64,000 nt of DNA from Micromonosporaceae bacterium (GTDB lineage Bacteria > Actinomycetota > Actinomycetes > Mycobacteriales > Micromonosporaceae), in NCBI GenBank assembly GCA_003543035.1, contig DPJL01000275.1, positions 1-64,000 on the forward strand, in the 5' to 3' direction. The translations under genes were made by a program, and so were the position numbers. Below are positions 44,601 through 51,038 of this stretch, piece after piece. Positions within the stretch are counted from its first letter, which is position 1. Each line of letters opens with the position of its first letter. The notes beneath the pieces are model-generated. The model saw only the letters and a list, made by a program, of their open reading frames with translations. It had not been told where the DNA came from and made no database searches.

Positions 44601-44646
44601 GGCGGCCTGGGGGAGCACGGCCATCTGCAACGCGACGAACCGCTAG
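38629..44646 (+). CDS. secreted SpvB/RHS-repeat giant protein with coiled-coil C terminus
   Basis: A 2005-aa exported protein. A signal-like N terminus (GRALIALMMGATGLAPVAG) leads to an SpvB-type domain (SGSFSYSYPIDVPKPGMGSA near 225, SPVGLGWSDF). YD/RHS repeats run from about 950 to 1650 (many YDxxGR and YDLADR units). The RHS core motif LSYLNDRYYDAQAGFFLSPD lies near 1690, ending TYASGNPATMADPSGLY at about 1745. The last 260 residues are mostly heptad-patterned coiled coil (ENSRLRQMNRELIAHIGRLN and on), with no nuclease, deaminase or ADP-ribosyl motif seen. AGAGGAAAGC precedes ATG 38629. No immunity-like gene follows on this strand. Confidence 0.9.
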   Translation: MLGRALIALMMGATGLAPVAGDTPGRDQAGAPAWVQKLTGAQQSPPMIPWRESSTASPVPTQGLKPAVEPVFPLAGQWEIQPNQAPTPRVPVAISAAQGRAVSLEVLDRAVAKRLGVSGFLFKTSKVDGTSRLTVDYSGFANAMGGDYGARLQLRALPACVVDGCAEPGKRVPATNDTAARKLTADVAELDGATVFAVTAGVSGEKGTYAATPLSIAGSWQVAPGSGSFSYSYPIDVPKPGMGSAPSVAIGYSSAAVDGLTLAGNTQASPVGLGWSDFANAYIERRYEQCYKVHLSDLCWQGDNAVISLGGMFGPLVAVNAERTQWKLLSDPGWLIERGDFAKYTNIYGNQAWKVTGPDGTVYIFGGGHMPGRQTGSVLGVPVLADDDGEPCRPAPGKLGGCEQGWRWYLDRIIDPDGNETAFLYERETNIYSAVLGIGDNVRYDRGAVLKEIIYGGRNWDPATYSARVLFDTYHRCYYLTTNCPPATKDHGGFPDAPTDLICESLTKGTCSVHSPAFFTTRFYKFARTEVKVGGVWKPAAKYEFSHAWGDSSQGVSDKMRITAIQRIGVAFGKQTRFPATQFGYKILDNRSDHDSNIPKAMRHMRINSVTNPYGGVTSVTYFQNRGCAPSYKPPTDPDISVVRWDQNVRDCFPQEVKDNDFTGTGIYNKWLVKEVSESDAVTAQAIKTTYAYLDDPAWAYDFSAIQRDQAAIGWSSWRGYGRVEVRTGTSATRMTIFRGWDRDHFIEKTGGTGWTLGDRHWSVTADDGTSFVDDPALAGLTLEEIQLGTLDGAGGTKLLRRTHRYETRVINPLPGYRFPVQWVGLASTTESVATAPGVWRHRRSQTTYNTHFQPTTTLEEGWLDVSGDERCSITTYADDEARNMFVYPAVNKKVAGSCASTNVLTESQTSYDTRGKPTVQRTRIDDSTWAQTTTEFDVGGRPVKVTGPLGETVTTVYTVATGGASSEIPVRTVTTNALGHQQITTYQPEFRTPTRQEDANGNIVAYEYDEFGRTKSVWLPTEAPGSANPSWRFSYDLPNKATRTQRLTACCSPVVYEDTWVINDGLGRERQVQGRSTDATKVLMYETTYDDRGMMRDQTVEQAFTGTPGKYIAGGSSWLNRTRHSYDELGREIVNEWFRGAAPARSTSTVYGSDTVTVTGPDGRRVRERVDGLGRTVAVEEADGAAWVTSSYSYDLADRLIGATDPAGNKISYSYNMAGWRIGQTDPNRGNALFGYDLAGQQTAMWTESGLIYTSFDVLGRPLQRRADNATTGPLLASWQYDTAPKGKGKLYKETNGSGWASEILGYDARGRVTGNRLDVPAGIAGLSGSYSMQYAYDLADRIRTTQLPSIGGLPAEAVNTEYTSLGLLSRVAGLEEYVSAVAYDDRGRRTSAAFGPKPGGTVWMAKQWTFDVDQNINGSQTIVGSNVASDHQYVFDNSGNLRESTTRQNGSAWRECFGYDARARMVAAHTVSTSSTCADGVPGTGDRAYRHTYQYSADGKLLARTENGVSTSYAYPAAGGVRPHAPTKVGADTYTWDGEGKLATRTVAGQQETFAWNKEDRLGSVTGQSGATTFVYDPSGQRLLRRTPDGRATLYFAGHEITVNSSGSVASAVRSYTVDGQVVATRTSGGVDYLVSGPHGSVEMAYSSGASSPAMTRSYVPYGRSRAETGDSATDRGFLGQIEDTTTKLSYLNDRYYDAQAGFFLSPDALLDTAQVKTLNPYTYASGNPATMADPSGLYSAGDFGTELENSRLRQMNRELIAHIGRLNHQIAEMQDIIRKQADAINRMLTYIEALEAEIARQATIIHQLQVRVAALQRQVYAQRREISRLRGIIGYYKNVVNDLGGRLWGGTPYYEAVMQSIHSFHGIPTWAFSVDNVSRLQAIVDADSQLIAELFDEKSALIDEKWDLKAELSNLQFNYDLVEELVYAQGDQIDYLNNRVAELEWEVEFGYLKDNHSYACAALTGSIPLDHDWVLGGLGIAFQAVGGRAAWGSTAICNATNR

Positions 44647-44653
44647 TCCTTTG

Positions 44654-44685
44654 GCGGCACCGGCGCCTCACGGCGCCGGTGCCGC
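44654..44685. terminator. bidirectional terminator between RHS and DUF3472 genes
   Basis: A perfect 14-bp GC-rich stem GCGGCACCGGCGCC/GGCGCCGGTGCCGC with a TCAC loop lies in the 45-base gap between convergent stops at 44646 and 44692. Confidence 0.75.
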
Positions 44686-44691
44686 TCGGCC

Positions 44692-45453
44692 TCAACGCAG
44701 CTTGCCCTGCTCATGCAGTTCTGCGCCATAGTCGACGATCCGGCTATATGCCGGGCACGACCCAGCACCGATGTAGTGGCTATGCGACGCGACGGCCACT
44801 GCCCCAGCATTCGCGGTCGGGAAGGTAAAGGCCGCGTAGGCCCAAGGAAACTCGCTACACGTGTTACGCGACGGTCCAAAGTACTCAGTCCACGACACAG
44901 ACCAGCTCTTCAGCCTACCCCAGGCAGCGGGCACACGGATCTTGCCGACGTAGGTGTCGGTGCCGGTCACGGTGTCCTGTACCCACGCACCCCACCATTC
45001 GCCGGCCGCCTCCGTGCTGAGCACCCAGACGCGAAGCCGGTAGGCCCGCCCAGTAACCCAGTTGTACGGATCGATCCGGCACGTGTATCCGTTGGCGCCC
45101 TCGGTGAACGGGCCGCAATTGGGCCCTGAAGCGGCGTTCGCGCCCCAGATCGAGAACAGGGCAATCTTTGTCCGGTTGGGATACGAACCAACCTGCAGGC
45201 CGAGGTAGCCATTCTCGCCACCGACGAATCCGAACTGGTGCGCCCAGAAATAGTTCGACCCCGCGGTGTAGTTCAGGATCGTCAGACGCTGATCGAAGTT
45301 GTAGAAGCCGGTGGAAGTCGCGGGCCAGTTCCAGTTGGAGTAGGTCCCGTTGGGGCTCACTGCAGCGTATGCCGTGCCCGACGACAGGAGAACCATCGTC
45401 ACCACCATGGCAAGGCCGCCGAGCATGCGGCGAAGTCCATTCATGAAATCCAT
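44692..45453 (-). CDS. secreted DUF3472 domain protein
   Basis: A 253-aa exported protein: signal peptide MNGLRRMLGGLAMVVTMVLL with cleavage after GTAYA-A near residue 31, then a single domain rich in Trp, Tyr and Gly (YSNWNWPATSTGFYNFDQRL, GGENGYLGLQVGSYPNRTKI, EWWGAWVQDTVTGTDTYVGK). This matches DUF3472, a beta-sandwich family of secreted proteins of unknown role, possibly carbohydrate-binding. Paired cysteines (GPNCGPF, YTCRID, RNTCSEF, GSCPAY) fit an extracellular fold. ATG 45453 has AGGTG 6 bases upstream; the frame remains open to 45702 but without a signal peptide at its start. Confidence 0.82.
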   Translation of the reverse strand: MDFMNGLRRMLGGLAMVVTMVLLSSGTAYAAVSPNGTYSNWNWPATSTGFYNFDQRLTILNYTAGSNYFWAHQFGFVGGENGYLGLQVGSYPNRTKIALFSIWGANAASGPNCGPFTEGANGYTCRIDPYNWVTGRAYRLRVWVLSTEAAGEWWGAWVQDTVTGTDTYVGKIRVPAAWGRLKSWSVSWTEYFGPSRNTCSEFPWAYAAFTFPTANAGAVAVASHSHYIGAGSCPAYSRIVDYGAELHEQGKLR

Positions 45454-45560
45454 TACGGCACCTACCCGTTGAACAAGGCAAGAGCCGATGTGGCCATCGC
45501 GAAGGAGCAGGGCTGGCCTTAGCCACTGGGTGCGGGCGGAGTTGGTTGCCTGCGGGGCGG

Positions 45561-45989
45561 TCAGGCGTCTGGGAGGGCCGTGCCGAACGGGTTGTCGATG
45601 ATGTAGCGCCACAGGCCGTCGGCGCCACGACGAGCCACGTCCGTTGCGGTGCCCTCGATGTGCATGTGCTTGCCGTCCGGCCCTGGGCCGTCGATGACCC
45701 AATCGACGATCAGCAAAGCGATGTCGTCGGCGACATAGGTGTGCCGGGTCCGGACGGATATCGGCAGGCCCAGGATGAGGAAGCCGGCCAGGGCCTTGGC
45801 CCGGTCGTCCCCGGTGAGCTGCACCCCGGGGCTGGGGACGAAGACCGCGCCGTTCTCGTACACCCGCGCCACCGCTTCGGGGCTGCCAGTGTTGAAGGAT
45901 GTGGCGAACACGGCCGGATGTTGCCCCGGGTCCGTGGTCAGGGAGATAGTGGGCTCATGGTGGCCTTCGACGTTCGGCTTGGTGCTCAT
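45561..45989 (-). CDS. NTF2/SnoaL-like small protein (DUF4440 type)
   Basis: A 142-aa protein with the NTF2 cone-fold pattern: an N-terminal helix pair (HPAVFATSFNTGSPEAVARVYENGAVF), FVPSPGVQLTGDDRAKALAGF and a C-terminal sheet ending in DGLWRYIIDNPFGT. Members include SgcJ/EcaC and ketosteroid-isomerase-like proteins; the reaction is not predictable. ATG 45989 lies about 24 bases from the HxlR start on the opposite strand, so the pair is divergent and the regulator probably controls this gene. Confidence 0.78.
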   Translation of the reverse strand: MSTKPNVEGHHEPTISLTTDPGQHPAVFATSFNTGSPEAVARVYENGAVFVPSPGVQLTGDDRAKALAGFLILGLPISVRTRHTYVADDIALLIVDWVIDGPGPDGKHMHIEGTATDVARRGADGLWRYIIDNPFGTALPDA

Positions 45990-46013
45990 GACGGCAGTCA
46001 ACTCGGCCGCGAC

Positions 46014-46442
46014 GTGGCTCACCAAACGGAAACCCACGCCCGGGTGCCCGCAGGGGACGCCGCCGGGGGCCACGACGACTGGGACGGCGAGCTGGTGCCG
46101 GACGAGCGCGGGCGCGCCGCGCGCCCCGAACCCGACTGCCCGGTCGAGGTCGCCCTCGCCGCCGTCGCGGGCCGCTGGACCACGCTCGTCCTGCGCGAGT
46201 TGATGCACGGGCCGCACTCCTACAGCAGCCTGTGCGACCGGCTGCCGGACATCAGCGCCAAGGTGCTCGCCGAACGACTGCGCGAACTGGAGCACCGCGG
46301 CCTGCTGACTCACGAACGGCTACGCGGGTTCCCGGTCCGAACCCGCTATCACCTCACCCCGGCCGGACAGGCGCTGCGGCCTTTGCTCATCGAGCTTTAC
46401 CGCACAGGGGTCGCGGTGGTGACGCTAGCGTCAAATGCATGA
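46014..46442 (+). CDS. HxlR family transcriptional regulator
   Basis: About 142 aa from GTG 46014. Winged-helix HxlR signature: CPVEVALAAVAGRWTTLVLR (conserved Cys, then the W-x-x-L-I/V-L-R helix), LMHGPHSYSSLCDRLPDISA, KVLAERLRELEHRGLLTHER and TRYHLTPAGQALRPLLIEL. HxlR proteins sense redox or ligands, sometimes through that Cys. The start is uncertain: GTG 46050 would remove twelve residues, and no Shine-Dalgarno is clear, so the message may be leaderless. It is divergent from the NTF2-like gene at 45989. Confidence 0.85.
   Translation: MAHQTETHARVPAGDAAGGHDDWDGELVPDERGRAARPEPDCPVEVALAAVAGRWTTLVLRELMHGPHSYSSLCDRLPDISAKVLAERLRELEHRGLLTHERLRGFPVRTRYHLTPAGQALRPLLIELYRTGVAVVTLASNA
46420..46433. 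promoter_or_regulatory. 14-bp perfect palindrome at the 3' end of the HxlR gene
   Basis: TGACGCTAGCGTCA lies in the last codons of the HxlR gene and overlaps the start of dispersed repeat copy 2. It may be a regulator site or simply part of the repeat element; copy 1 keeps only the right half (AGCGTCA). Confidence 0.35.
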
Positions 46443-46500
46443 ACACCCATGATGCGCATCGGTGCTTGATAGACGTGTCTGAGTCCCCCTCGGACACAAA
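46427..46500. repeat. dispersed intergenic repeat, copy 2
   Basis: Same ordered blocks as 21327-21404: AGCGTCA, CATGAACACCCATG, then TCCCCCTCGGACAC. The distal part forms a hairpin GTGTCTGAG/CTCGGACAC (46475-46497) with one G-U pair. It begins inside the HxlR stop region. Confidence 0.6.
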
Positions 46501-46536
46501 TTGCCCCACATTGTATTGAATAGTCCGCTTCTTTCT

Positions 46537-46569
46537 GGCTCCCGTTGTATTGACGGGGGCCTTTGTTTT
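46537..46569 (+). terminator. rho-independent terminator downstream of HxlR
   Basis: Stem GGCTCCCGT/ACGGGGGCC (9 bp with one G-U pair, 7-base loop) is followed by TTTGTTTT. It is the most classical terminator in the window. The rest of 46570-46802 shows no gene I can support. Confidence 0.75.
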
Positions 46570-46802
46570 GGGCACATTCGCGCTCGACCCTGCGGCACCG
46601 CCCAGCGGCGAGGCGGACTAGTTCGGATGGGACGAGCAGGCACTTCGCGATCTCATTGAACGCAGCCGAAACTGGTGCGCCGATTGACAGAGGTTGAAAA
46701 CCATAAGCGGCTTCTCGAAAGATCAAGACATCTTTTCGGGTACCAGGAAAAAGTGGCCTTGGTTTGCTCCAAAGTGGACTGATGGCAAGTCTGTTAACCA
46801 GG

Positions 46803-47102
46803 TCAGGCTGCCGCAGCGAGGGCGCGGGCCTGACCGACCTGATGGGCAACCCAGCCGGACATCTGAGGGCCCGGTGGGAGCTGGACGCTGTGGTAGAGCC
46901 CGTCACCGACAACGGTAACCGAGATGAATCCGCTGTATTGCGTCTCCTTGATCAAGAGGAAGAGTAGTCCCAAGAAGCAGAAGAAGAAAAAAATGACCGC
47001 CAGCACAATGGCGTAGGTCGGAATGGACTGCGTCGCGTGCGTGGAGTCCTGCACGGTCCAGGTTGTGCCGCGCAGCGGGAACCGTCCTTGCGGAACGATC
47101 AC
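46803..47102 (-). CDS. small single-pass membrane protein
   Basis: A 99-aa protein with one strong TM helix (TYAIVLAVIFFFFCFLGLLFLLI, about residues 28-50) flanked by GRFPLRGTTWTVQDSTHATQ and KETQYSGFISVTVVGDGLYH. The sequence type occurs as a conserved hypothetical in actinomycetes; the function is unknown. GTG 47102 is nearly abutted by AGGAGGAG, so the spacing is short. Positions 90-99 end in a run of Ala. It is a stand-alone minus-strand gene, with the sigma-factor gene 47239-48174 upstream on the same strand. Confidence 0.7.
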   Translation of the reverse strand: MIVPQGRFPLRGTTWTVQDSTHATQSIPTYAIVLAVIFFFFCFLGLLFLLIKETQYSGFISVTVVGDGLYHSVQLPPGPQMSGWVAHQVGQARALAAAA

Positions 47103-47238
47103 CTCCTCCTGGCTTGCGCCCGTTCGGCGCTTTCACCATAAGGTCGGAGCCGGCCGTGAGCTCTGGACATCACCGGATGTATGCCAAGCAAGGCTGGCCG
47201 GGTTGCCGCCGGGTGGCGTGGACACGCGAGCGTCGCCG

Positions 47239-48174
47239 CTATGACATCGATGGCTGGAGCTGGTCTGGCAGGCCGAACGGCGGGAATAGGCTGGGCTGCG
47301 GGAAGCCGGTGATCGCGGTGATCAGCGCGCCGTCGGTTTCCAGCACCATCAGGCCGTACGGCATCCACATCCCGGTGTGGTCGGGCAGGTACGCGGCCAC
47401 GGCCGGACAGCCGTTGGCCGCGACCATGGCGAGCCGGAACAGGTCAAGCGTCCCGCCCGCCGGGACGGTAGCGAAGAAGCGGGTGACCGCTTGCGCCCCT
47501 TGGATTTCCACCCGCTCCGGGGGCATCCGCAGGATCGCGTCCTCGCGCAGCAGTGCGGCCAGTGCGGTGATGTCACTGCGGTTCCATGCGGCGACAAAGC
47601 GTTGCGCCACCTCGCGATCCCGGTCGGTCAGCCGTTTCTCGGTGGCCCCGGGCGCAGCCGTGACGGGCAGGCTGGACCGGGCGCGCTGCAGTCCGCTGTT
47701 CACGGCGGCGACGCTGGTCTCGAGCAGCTCGGCGACCTCGGTGGCGGGCCAGGCCAGAACGTCGCGCAGGATCAGCATCGCCCGCTGGGTCGCGGGCAGC
47801 GCCTGCAGCGCGGCGATGAACGCCAGCTTGACTGTCTCCCGGTTTTCGGCGATCGCGGCCGGATCCGGGTCGTCGGCTGGCAGCTGGTCGAGCAGTTCGT
47901 CGGGATAGGGCTGCAACCAGGTCACCTCGGCGAACCCGGTGCCCGGCTGGCGTCCCCGGCTGGTGATCATATTGAGGCAGGTGGTCGTGGCGATCCGGTA
48001 AAGCCAATGCCGTATCGGCGCGCGTCCCTCGAAGGTATCGATCTTGCGCCAGGCGCGCAGCAGCGCCTCCTGCGTGGCCTCCTCCGCGTCGTGATACGAG
48101 CCCAGCATGCGATAGCAGTGCAGGTGCAGCGCGCGCCAATGCTCAGCCGCCAGTGCGTCGAACTCGGAGGTCAC
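47239..48174 (-). CDS. SigG-like ECF RNA polymerase sigma factor with C-terminal SnoaL domain
   Basis: A 311-aa extracytoplasmic-function sigma factor. Sigma region 2: EHWRALHLHCYRMLGSYHDA, EEATQEALLRAWRKIDTF and RHWLYRIATTTCLNMI. Region 4: ALQALPATQRAMLILRDVLA and EVAELLETSVAAVNSGLQRA. The C-terminal 120 residues (DREVAQRFVAAWNRSDITAL to the end) are an NTF2/SnoaL fold, the built-in regulatory domain of the SigG/SigJ/ECF41-like groups that replaces an anti-sigma factor. GTG 48174 gives the family-typical N terminus; the frame opens to 48249. It is divergent from the NTF2-SRPBCC fusion at 48273, its probable target. Confidence 0.87.
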   Translation of the reverse strand: MTSEFDALAAEHWRALHLHCYRMLGSYHDAEEATQEALLRAWRKIDTFEGRAPIRHWLYRIATTTCLNMITSRGRQPGTGFAEVTWLQPYPDELLDQLPADDPDPAAIAENRETVKLAFIAALQALPATQRAMLILRDVLAWPATEVAELLETSVAAVNSGLQRARSSLPVTAAPGATEKRLTDRDREVAQRFVAAWNRSDITALAALLREDAILRMPPERVEIQGAQAVTRFFATVPAGGTLDLFRLAMVAANGCPAVAAYLPDHTGMWMPYGLMVLETDGALITAITGFPQPSLFPPFGLPDQLQPSMS

Positions 48175-48272
48175 AAGAGCCAAGATAACTCGCCTGGCCG
48201 ACACCGATGAGTTTGCCCGGCGCCGATTGTCATTCGGAGTGAAGACCAAAATTCCTTTCAGAGGGGTACCGG

Positions 48273-49079
48273 ATGAGCGCGCTGAAGATCGTCAACGAGT
48301 ACTACGCCGCGTGGCAGCAGCACGCCGGCGATATGTCCAGAGTGAGCCTGGCACCCGACTTCCACTTCACGGGCCCGGTCGCGTCCTTCACCGACGCGGC
48401 CGGCTTCCGGGCGATGGCCGCCCAGGCCGGCGCGGCCGTGCGCAGCTTCCACGTGCGGCACCAGTTCGCCCACGACGACCTCGTATGTTCCATCGTGGAC
48501 TGGGAGATGGACCCGTTGCCGGGAAGGCTTACCGCGGCGGAGATCCTGCGAGTTTCCGGCGGGCAAATCGTCTCCGGCGAACTCATCTACGACGCCGAGG
48601 ACTTGCGCAAGGCCATGGCGGCCATGGCTTCCACACGCACAGTGGTGAACACGGTCGACATCAACGCCACGCCGGACGAGGTGTGGGCGGTGCTCGGCGA
48701 CCTGGCCGCGAGCCGCCACTGGCTACCGGGCGTGGTGCGAGCAAGCGTCGACGACGACATCCGTGTCTGCGTCATGGCCGACGGGCAGGAGGTCCACGAA
48801 CGGATCAGCGAATACAACGCGACCAGGCGCACGTTCCGGTTCCAGCACCTGCGCGTCGGGCTGCCCGTGCTCAGCTCCGGCGGCGTGTTCGAGGTGTCAG
48901 CCGCGAACGGCCAACCGGCAACCGTCACGCTGACCACCACGTTCGAACCCGCCGATCCAGCGGCGGCGGAGGAGCTCGCCGGGATGATCCAGCACGCGTT
49001 CGGCGCGTCGCTGGAGTCGTTGCGCCGCTTCATAGAGCAGAAACTCACCTGGGACGGGAGCCAGAGTGTGACCCGATAG
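48273..49079 (+). CDS. NTF2-like/SRPBCC (polyketide-cyclase-like) fusion protein
   Basis: A 268-aa two-domain protein. Residues 1-115 are NTF2/SnoaL-like (SALKIVNEYYAAWQQHAGDM, DFHFTGPVASFTDAAGFRAM). Residues about 122-268 are an SRPBCC/START-like hydrophobic pocket (VNTVDINATPDEVWAVLGDL, SRHWLPGVVRASVDDDIRVC, ending FGASLESLRRFIEQKL). Both folds bind small hydrophobic molecules; no catalytic residues can be assigned. GAGGGG sits 7 bases before ATG 48273. The divergent sigma factor also carries an NTF2 domain, so ligand sensing by both is plausible (inference). A hairpin follows at 49096. Confidence 0.82.
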   Translation: MSALKIVNEYYAAWQQHAGDMSRVSLAPDFHFTGPVASFTDAAGFRAMAAQAGAAVRSFHVRHQFAHDDLVCSIVDWEMDPLPGRLTAAEILRVSGGQIVSGELIYDAEDLRKAMAAMASTRTVVNTVDINATPDEVWAVLGDLAASRHWLPGVVRASVDDDIRVCVMADGQEVHERISEYNATRRTFRFQHLRVGLPVLSSGGVFEVSAANGQPATVTLTTTFEPADPAAAEELAGMIQHAFGASLESLRRFIEQKLTWDGSQSVTR

Positions 49080-49095
49080 TCGCGTCGTACGGTCA

Positions 49096-49127
49096 GCGCC
49101 AGGCCCGGGTCGCCCAGGGCCTGGCGC
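49096..49127 (+). terminator. hairpin terminator after NTF2-SRPBCC gene
   Basis: A perfect 11-bp stem GCGCCAGGCCC/GGGCCTGGCGC with a 10-base loop, 16 bases after the stop. No T tract. Confidence 0.6.
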
Positions 49128-49823
49128 ATAGGGAAAACCATCTCCACGACATGATCTCCCACCCTGGACCATCCGGCGTGCAGGCATACAGGTCCGAAGT
49201 GGACACCAGGTGCTCCTGACCGGGCCCAGCGCCTTTGTCGTTCAGGGCAGATCCAATCAAAACTGGAACGCTTTGATCCAAAACTCCGCGTGAGTATGAC
49301 GGCTTGTGGCGTGCCCGGCTCACTTCGCAGCTTTCGGCCGGAAGACGTGGCGGTGACATGTGGAGGCAGTTGTCCGACGCTGGGTCGGCTGATGCGTGCG
49401 GCCGGGAGGTGATCGCGCTACTTGCCGATGTGGGATTGCCTTGGCTGGCGGTTGACACGTACGGCCGTACTGTTTGCCATTTCTCTTTTTATTTTTTCGA
49501 CCTTCGTTGGTTGCCCTCCTGCGTGCACGCCGGAGAGCCAGAAACGGTGGTGTGGTGGTCTGGGCAGCCGTGTCCTATGTGGATAGTCGTGACGCATCCA
49601 TGACACGCGGCGCGATGAAGGGACTATTCCTGACCTCGATCGGTCAGCATGACCCAGCCCTGGTTCAACCTGTGTGCCCGCGCATCGTGTGTCGCCATCA
49701 GGGGCGGGCCACGTTGGGATGTCGCCGAAGATTCAGCGTTCATCGTGACTTTCTGGCCTGGGGAAATTCCGTCTTGTCATACCCGTGGGCTAACGTGCGG
49801 CCATAGGGAGAGGGGAGGTTCCC
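49128..49823. other. about 700-base region upstream of egt operon, no confident gene
   Basis: Short open frames here lack recognisable sequence. Notable is TTGACA (49452-49457), a perfect -35 hexamer, followed by the palindrome GTACGGCCGTAC (49459-49470) and then an unusually T-rich run (49481-49498). The -10 position reads only TGCCAT, so promoter activity is doubtful. The egtA Shine-Dalgarno (GAGGGGAGG) is at 49810-49818. Confidence 0.4.
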
Positions 49824-51038
49824 GTGGTTGTTGAGGCCGAACGCGAGGTGTGGTCTGTCATCGCGGACCGCGAGGTGGCCGAAGGTTATGTGGCCAAGGT
49901 GTGTTTCAAGACCGGTCCTCCCACACGCGTCGGCGTGGAGCTTGAGTGGACTGTGCATCACCAAGCAGACCCCAGGCGGCCCCTAGATATCAACGCTCTC
50001 GCTACAGTGCTAGGCCCGTATGCACCCCCCACCCTCGTGCCCGGCAGTCCCCATCAGACACTCGCGGGCGGTGGGCTGGTCACAGTTGAACCAGGCGGAC
50101 AGGTCGAGATCTCCAGCCCTCCCTATGCTTCGCTAGCTCGCCTGATGGAAGTCATCGCCCGCGACTCGGCGGAACTCGAGCGGCTACTGGAGCCAGCCGG
50201 ACTGCGGCTGGGCACCCACGGCTGCGACCCTCACCGCCCACCACAACGCTTGGTCGGCACCCCGAGGTACCGAGCGATGGAGCGGTCCTTCGACCGGATC
50301 GGCCCATCCGGCCGCACCATGATGAGCGGCACAGCCGGGCTCCAGATCAGTTTGGACGTTGGCGCCGCCGATCGGGCAGTCGCCCGATGGGATGCCCTGC
50401 ATACGCTTGGCCCGCCGCTGATCGCGCTTTTCGCCAATTCACCGAGGCATGCCGGTCGTGACACCGGCTGGGCTTCGCATCGCATGCGCACATGGTTTGA
50501 CACCGACCCGGTGCGCACGCTTCCACCCGAAGCCAGCGCTGACCCGATAGGCGCATGGGCCCGGCGTGTCCTGGACGCGCCGCTGCTGTGTCTGCGGCAG
50601 CCCGGCGACTGCTGGGACGCACCACCCGGAGTGACATTCGCCGACTGGATCGACGGTGCGCTGCCCTCTCCGCCGACCTTTGATGACCTTCGCTACCACC
50701 TGAGCACTGTCTTTCCGCCGGTGCGCCCACGCGGCCACTACGAGGTCCGCTACCTCGACGCGCAACCCGGCGCGGGATGGATGGTGCCAGTGGCTATGCT
50801 CGCCGCCTTGTTCGCCCGTGAGGAAACGGTCGACGCGGCGGCCGAGATTGCCGCTCCCGCGGCGGATCGCTGGCTGCAAGCCGCCCAGGAGGGGCTCTCC
50901 GACGCGGTCATCGCCTCTGTCATCCCGCCGCTGATCCAGCTGGCCTGCCAAGCGTTGAGCGACACCGACCTGCCACCCCCCATCACCACGGAGGTGGCCG
51001 AGCGACTGTCCAAACACACCAAAGGAGCAAGCTCATGA
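49824..51038 (+). CDS. egtA: EgtA, glutamate-cysteine ligase of ergothioneine synthesis
   Basis: A 404-aa GCS2-family ligase that joins glutamate and cysteine to gamma-glutamylcysteine, the sulfur donor used by EgtB. Landmarks: RVGVELEWTVHH near residue 35, LVTVEPGGQVEISSPPYASL near 90, GTHGCDPHRPPQ, MMSGTAGLQISLDVGAADRA near 155 and YEVRYLDAQPGAGWMVPVAM near 305. GTG 49824 has GGGGAGG 5 bases upstream. Its stop overlaps the egtB ATG (ATGA), as in other actinobacterial egt operons. The cytosolic enzyme requires ATP and Mg2+. Confidence 0.93.
   Translation: MVVEAEREVWSVIADREVAEGYVAKVCFKTGPPTRVGVELEWTVHHQADPRRPLDINALATVLGPYAPPTLVPGSPHQTLAGGGLVTVEPGGQVEISSPPYASLARLMEVIARDSAELERLLEPAGLRLGTHGCDPHRPPQRLVGTPRYRAMERSFDRIGPSGRTMMSGTAGLQISLDVGAADRAVARWDALHTLGPPLIALFANSPRHAGRDTGWASHRMRTWFDTDPVRTLPPEASADPIGAWARRVLDAPLLCLRQPGDCWDAPPGVTFADWIDGALPSPPTFDDLRYHLSTVFPPVRPRGHYEVRYLDAQPGAGWMVPVAMLAALFAREETVDAAAEIAAPAADRWLQAAQEGLSDAVIASVIPPLIQLACQALSDTDLPPPITTEVAERLSKHTKGASS

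Noticed and set aside
43864..44646. Known RHS toxin tip (nuclease, deaminase, ADP-ribosyltransferase)
   Set aside because: No catalytic motif was found; the heptad pattern dominates the whole segment.
46397..46912. 171-codon minus-strand frame over the repeat and terminator
   Set aside because: It crosses the HxlR 3' end, the repeat and a classical terminator, and shows no family-like sequence.
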